From positions 1 to 44,565 of the forward strand of contig JARLJB010000054.1 of assembly GCA_031291415.1 (NCBI GenBank): a stretch of 44,565 bases of DNA. The letters run 5' to 3'. Under the pieces are notes generated by a model. That model was given only the letters and a program-made list of their open reading frames with translations, did not search any database and was not told the DNA's origin. This stretch comes from Telmatospirillum sp. GTDB lineage: Bacteria; Pseudomonadota; Alphaproteobacteria; Rhodospirillales; Magnetospirillaceae. This document shows positions 42,469 through 44,565 of this stretch, piece by piece. A program made the translations under genes and the position numbers. How positions within the stretch are numbered: the stretch's first letter is position 1; every line of letters starts with the position of its first letter.

Positions 42469-42822
42469 CCTTCGGGTCCCCAAAAGTCTGGAACGGGTGA
42501 TTCCTTGAAAGTTCTTCTGCCATTGACAGGCTGTGGCCAGCCTGTGCTAGTCTTGCCTCCTCATTAAGGCAGCGGCCGACCGGCTGCTGATCGTAAGCGT
42601 TAACGTCAACCAACGCGCTACTCCCCAACCACCATGTGGGGCGGGAAAAGAAGATGTGCATGCGCATATCTTCCGGAACTTGGGCGCGATGATGACGACA
42701 CGAGTTTTGCAAGGCAGATCGCCTTTCCCCTATGTAATTGCGAGTCATTCCGATGACGTGCCGATTCCGGCGCGTCGGAGAAGACAGTCTCGGCGGCTCC
42801 GGCCGTCGAAGGAGGGGCGCCC
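42469..42822. other. Structured leader/promoter region of the efflux pump gene
   Basis: A stretch of 354 bases. It holds a promoter-operator (42523-42553), small hairpins near 42554-42590, a CCCC/GGGG hairpin near 42622-42642, GAAGAT/ATCTTC arms at about 42650-42673, and short ORFs leading to the pump start. The distance from promoter to start is about 265 bases, unusually long. No known riboswitch class was recognised. Confidence 0.5.
42526..42545. promoter_or_regulatory. Operator palindrome inside the efflux pump promoter
   Basis: ACAGGCTG (42526-42533) and CAGCCTGT (42538-42545) are a perfect inverted repeat with a 4-bp spacer. The -35 TTGACA lies at 42523-42528 and overlaps the left arm. 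A TGCTAGTCT extended -10 (42545-42553) touches the right arm, with a rather long 19-bp spacer. A repressor bound here would block RNA polymerase. Confidence 0.6.
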
Positions 42823-42829
42823 ATGTTGA
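42654..42829 (+). CDS. Two possible leader ORFs upstream of the efflux pump
   Basis: A 12-codon ORF at 42654-42692 (MCMRISSGTWAR) has GGGAAAAG upstream. Its TGA overlaps the ATG of a 46-codon ORF at 42689-42829 whose C-terminal half is very Arg-rich (PARRRRQSRR). That ORF's TGA overlaps the pump's ATG at 42823. Overlapping ends could couple their translation. They are too short to judge by codon use, a third frame is also open (42634-42756), and they may be chance. Confidence 0.25.
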
Positions 42830-44247
42830 GCGCCCAACGCCGGACGACGCTCTGCACCTTGCTGGTGGCTGGCGCGTTTTTCATGAACAATCTCGACGGG
42901 ACGGTGATTGCCACGGCCCTGCCGCAGATGGCTCACTCGCTGCACGCCGATGTCATCGACCTTAATATCGGCATGACGATCTACATGCTGACGCTGACGG
43001 TTCTGATTCCGATCAGTGGCTGGGTCGCCGATCGCGTCGGGACACGCACGACTTTTGCCGCGGCAATCGTCATCTTCACGGTTTCCTCGGTGTTGTGCGG
43101 TCTCTGCAGCAACCTTCTTTCTTTTACCGTCGCTCGAATTCTACAGGGCGTTGGTGGTTCGATGATGGTTCCCGTCGGGCGCCTGCTCGTGCTGCGTGGC
43201 GCGGAAAAAAAAGACCTGATGCGCGTCATCGCCTATCTGACCTGGCCGGGGCTGGCCGCCCCGGTTCTTGGTCCGCCGCTGGGTGGGTTCATTACGGCCT
43301 ACGCCGACTGGCGATGGATCTTCTTTCTTAATTTGCCACTCGGCGTGACGGCCTTGGTGCTCACGTTCTTCTTGGTTCGCAATGAGAAAGCCGAAAAATC
43401 GGCGCCTTTCGATTGGTTGACGTTCCTCTCGATCGGCGTCTGCTCGCTCAGTCTGATCAGCGGTTTGGAACTTCTCAGCCAGAATGTCGTGGCGCTGTGG
43501 ACCGCGATCGTTCTCCTGGTTCTTGCCGCCTGTTCGGGGGCCTTCGCTCTGAAGGCGACGCGACGGGCCCAGGCGCCGTTGATCGATCTGGAGTCGATGA
43601 AGCTCCCGACTTTTGCCGCCAACATCATCGGTGGATCGCTCTTTCGCATCGCCATCAGCGTCTCGCCATTTCTCCTGCCGCTGCTCTTTCAGGTCGGCTT
43701 CGGTATGGATGCCTTTCAGTCCGGAATGCTCGTGCTGGCGTTGTTTGCCGGTAATCTCTCGATGAAAGCGGCAACGACGCTGGTGCTGCGGCGGTTCGGT
43801 TTTCGCAATGTGCTGATCGTCAACGGACTGCTGACCTCGCTGCTGATTCTGCTTTGCGCCACGTTTACGGCCGGTGAGCCCCGCATTGTGGTGGCCGTGA
43901 TTCTTTTTGCCAATGGGCTCAGCCGCTCGATGCAGTTCACCAGCCTGTCGACCCTGGCATTTGTCGACGTGCCTGCCGAACGTATGAGTTCGGCCAATAG
44001 TTTCGTCAGCTTCGCGCAGCAGATGACGGGCAGCCTTGGCGTGGTGACCGGGGCCTTGATGTTGCGGCTCGCCGCTCTGCTCGCCGGCAATGCGAGCGGT
44101 CAGCCGACAATCGCCGATTTTCATATCGCCTTTGTCTTTTCCAGCCTTTTGGCGCTTTGCGGCCTGGTTGGTCTGCGCAAACTTCCGGCCAATGCCGGTG
44201 CCGTTACCAGTGGACATCGGGTCAAGACGTCCTGCCGCGACCGTTAG
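42823..44247 (+). CDS. MFS efflux transporter, DHA2 (EmrB/QacA) family
   Basis: A 474-aa inner-membrane proton-driven drug exporter with 12 to 14 predicted helices. Family signatures are seen in TM1 (FFMNNLDGTVIATALPQMA), the loop 2-3 motif A (GWVADRVGTRTTF), motif C in TM5 (GPPLGGFI) and RILQGVGGSMMVPVGR. The substrate cannot be predicted. No membrane fusion protein (EmrA) gene is adjacent. The ribosome site GAAGGAGGGG precedes ATG 42823. The promoter carries a palindromic operator, and the leader is long and structured. Its TAG stop lies inside the left hairpin of an inverted-hairpin element. Confidence 0.92.
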   Translation: MLSAQRRTTLCTLLVAGAFFMNNLDGTVIATALPQMAHSLHADVIDLNIGMTIYMLTLTVLIPISGWVADRVGTRTTFAAAIVIFTVSSVLCGLCSNLLSFTVARILQGVGGSMMVPVGRLLVLRGAEKKDLMRVIAYLTWPGLAAPVLGPPLGGFITAYADWRWIFFLNLPLGVTALVLTFFLVRNEKAEKSAPFDWLTFLSIGVCSLSLISGLELLSQNVVALWTAIVLLVLAACSGAFALKATRRAQAPLIDLESMKLPTFAANIIGGSLFRIAISVSPFLLPLLFQVGFGMDAFQSGMLVLALFAGNLSMKAATTLVLRRFGFRNVLIVNGLLTSLLILLCATFTAGEPRIVVAVILFANGLSRSMQFTSLSTLAFVDVPAERMSSANSFVSFAQQMTGSLGVVTGALMLRLAALLAGNASGQPTIADFHIAFVFSSLLALCGLVGLRKLPANAGAVTSGHRVKTSCRDR

Positions 44248-44430
44248 GGCTTGGGGCGAAATGATCGCTCCAAGCCCTTAAGCCCGAGCGGCGCTTGAGC
44301 CCGCCGGTAAAGCGCAGCGTAACGACGTCGGCAACGCCCCGTCAGGGACGAGCGAAGCGAGCACCCGGGAGGCGCAGGCGTCATATGAACCTTAGGCTCT
44401 GGAGCGACTATTTCGCCCCAGAGCCTTAGG
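44244..44430. repeat. REPIN-like pair of inverted hairpins
   Basis: The left hairpin (44246-44278) has AGGGCTTGG / CCAAGCCCT with an inner GGCGA/TCGCT. The right hairpin (44394-44426) has AGGCTCTGG / CCAGAGCCT with AGCGA/TCGCC. The right hairpin is close to the inverted complement of the left: the 15-base loops match at 13 positions. About 115 bp separates the stems. This resembles a pair of REP sequences (REPIN) or a MITE. The TAG stop of the pump gene lies in its left end. Confidence 0.7.
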
Positions 44431-44565
44431 GCGTGTCCTCAATTGCCGATACCTCGCCCCATTTTCCCGTAAGACGAGTCCTTCGCCCAAGATGGGGCGT
44501 AAAAAGATTCTACCAAAGGCAGAAGCAATGTGATTCATGAGAGGTCGGCTCGTTGAGGAGGCTGA
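44248..44565. other. Right-edge region without a recognised gene
   Basis: The first 183 bases are the inverted-hairpin element. The remainder (44431-44565) shows no convincing gene. A frame from the ATG at 44537 (MRGRLVEEA) runs off the window end, and a gene starting there cannot be judged. An insertion sequence beginning near 44430 is possible but unproven. Confidence 0.5.

Noticed and set aside
42550-42822. Known riboswitch in the efflux pump leader (guanidine, yybP-ykoY)
   Set aside because: None of the conserved loop sequences of those classes could be found. Only generic hairpins are seen.
1-44565. CRISPR arrays, tRNA or rRNA genes
   Set aside because: No repeat-spacer pattern was seen apart from the 24-bp array, which has no spacers of CRISPR length. 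No tRNA cloverleaf or rRNA sequence was recognised.

Overview
The window looks like chromosome from an alphaproteobacterium, most likely a Rhodospirillales/Rhodospirillaceae-type organism. It is about 60% G+C by eye. It carries the yajC-secD-secF-Mth938 run, an alphaproteobacterial RpoH, a Zur-type Fur protein with a GTTATA-N-TATAAC operator, a PutA without a DNA-binding domain, and many PAS-rich hybrid histidine kinases. The genus is not provable from sequence alone.

Layout. 1-371: five 24-bp tandem repeats and a 16-bp hairpin, perhaps the edge of a mobile element. 372-1784: phenolic acid decarboxylase converging on a LysR regulator. 2085-4490: polytopic membrane protein and a DUF815 AAA+ ATPase. 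4726-12578: a tight signalling operon with an HD-GYP response regulator and two hybrid kinases, the second ending in an HPt domain. 12601-14391: MsbA-like ABC exporter. 14872-18608: yajC, secD, secF and a Mth938-domain gene. 18780-20951: cyclopropane fatty acid synthase and Fe superoxide dismutase. 21342-30199: chemoreceptor, rpoH, putA and a four-PAS hybrid kinase. 30372-32039: an unknown small protein, a Panacea-domain protein and a two-TM membrane protein. 32053-35931: ChaN-like protein, DUF192 protein, then a zinc module of zur divergent from hisI-COG0523 GTPase. 35992-36112: a likely small RNA gene. 36159-41859: TetR regulator, coiled-coil protein, and a Nudix-cysK-sseA-metC sulfur amino acid cluster. 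42043-44247: a degenerate receiver protein and a DHA2-family efflux pump with a structured leader. 44244-44430: a REPIN-like pair of inverted hairpins.

Themes. Signal transduction dominates: three hybrid kinases, one HD-GYP protein, one chemoreceptor and one pseudo-receiver. Stress functions (RpoH, SodB, Cfa, Zur) and sulfur and proline metabolism fill the rest. No tRNA, rRNA, CRISPR array or complete transposase gene was seen.

The most unusual items are a two-copy 155-bp palindromic element that starts exactly at the stop codon of the upstream gene and folds into a branched structure, a promoter-to-terminator small RNA candidate with a CU-rich single-stranded middle, and the Zur-hisI-COG0523 arrangement.
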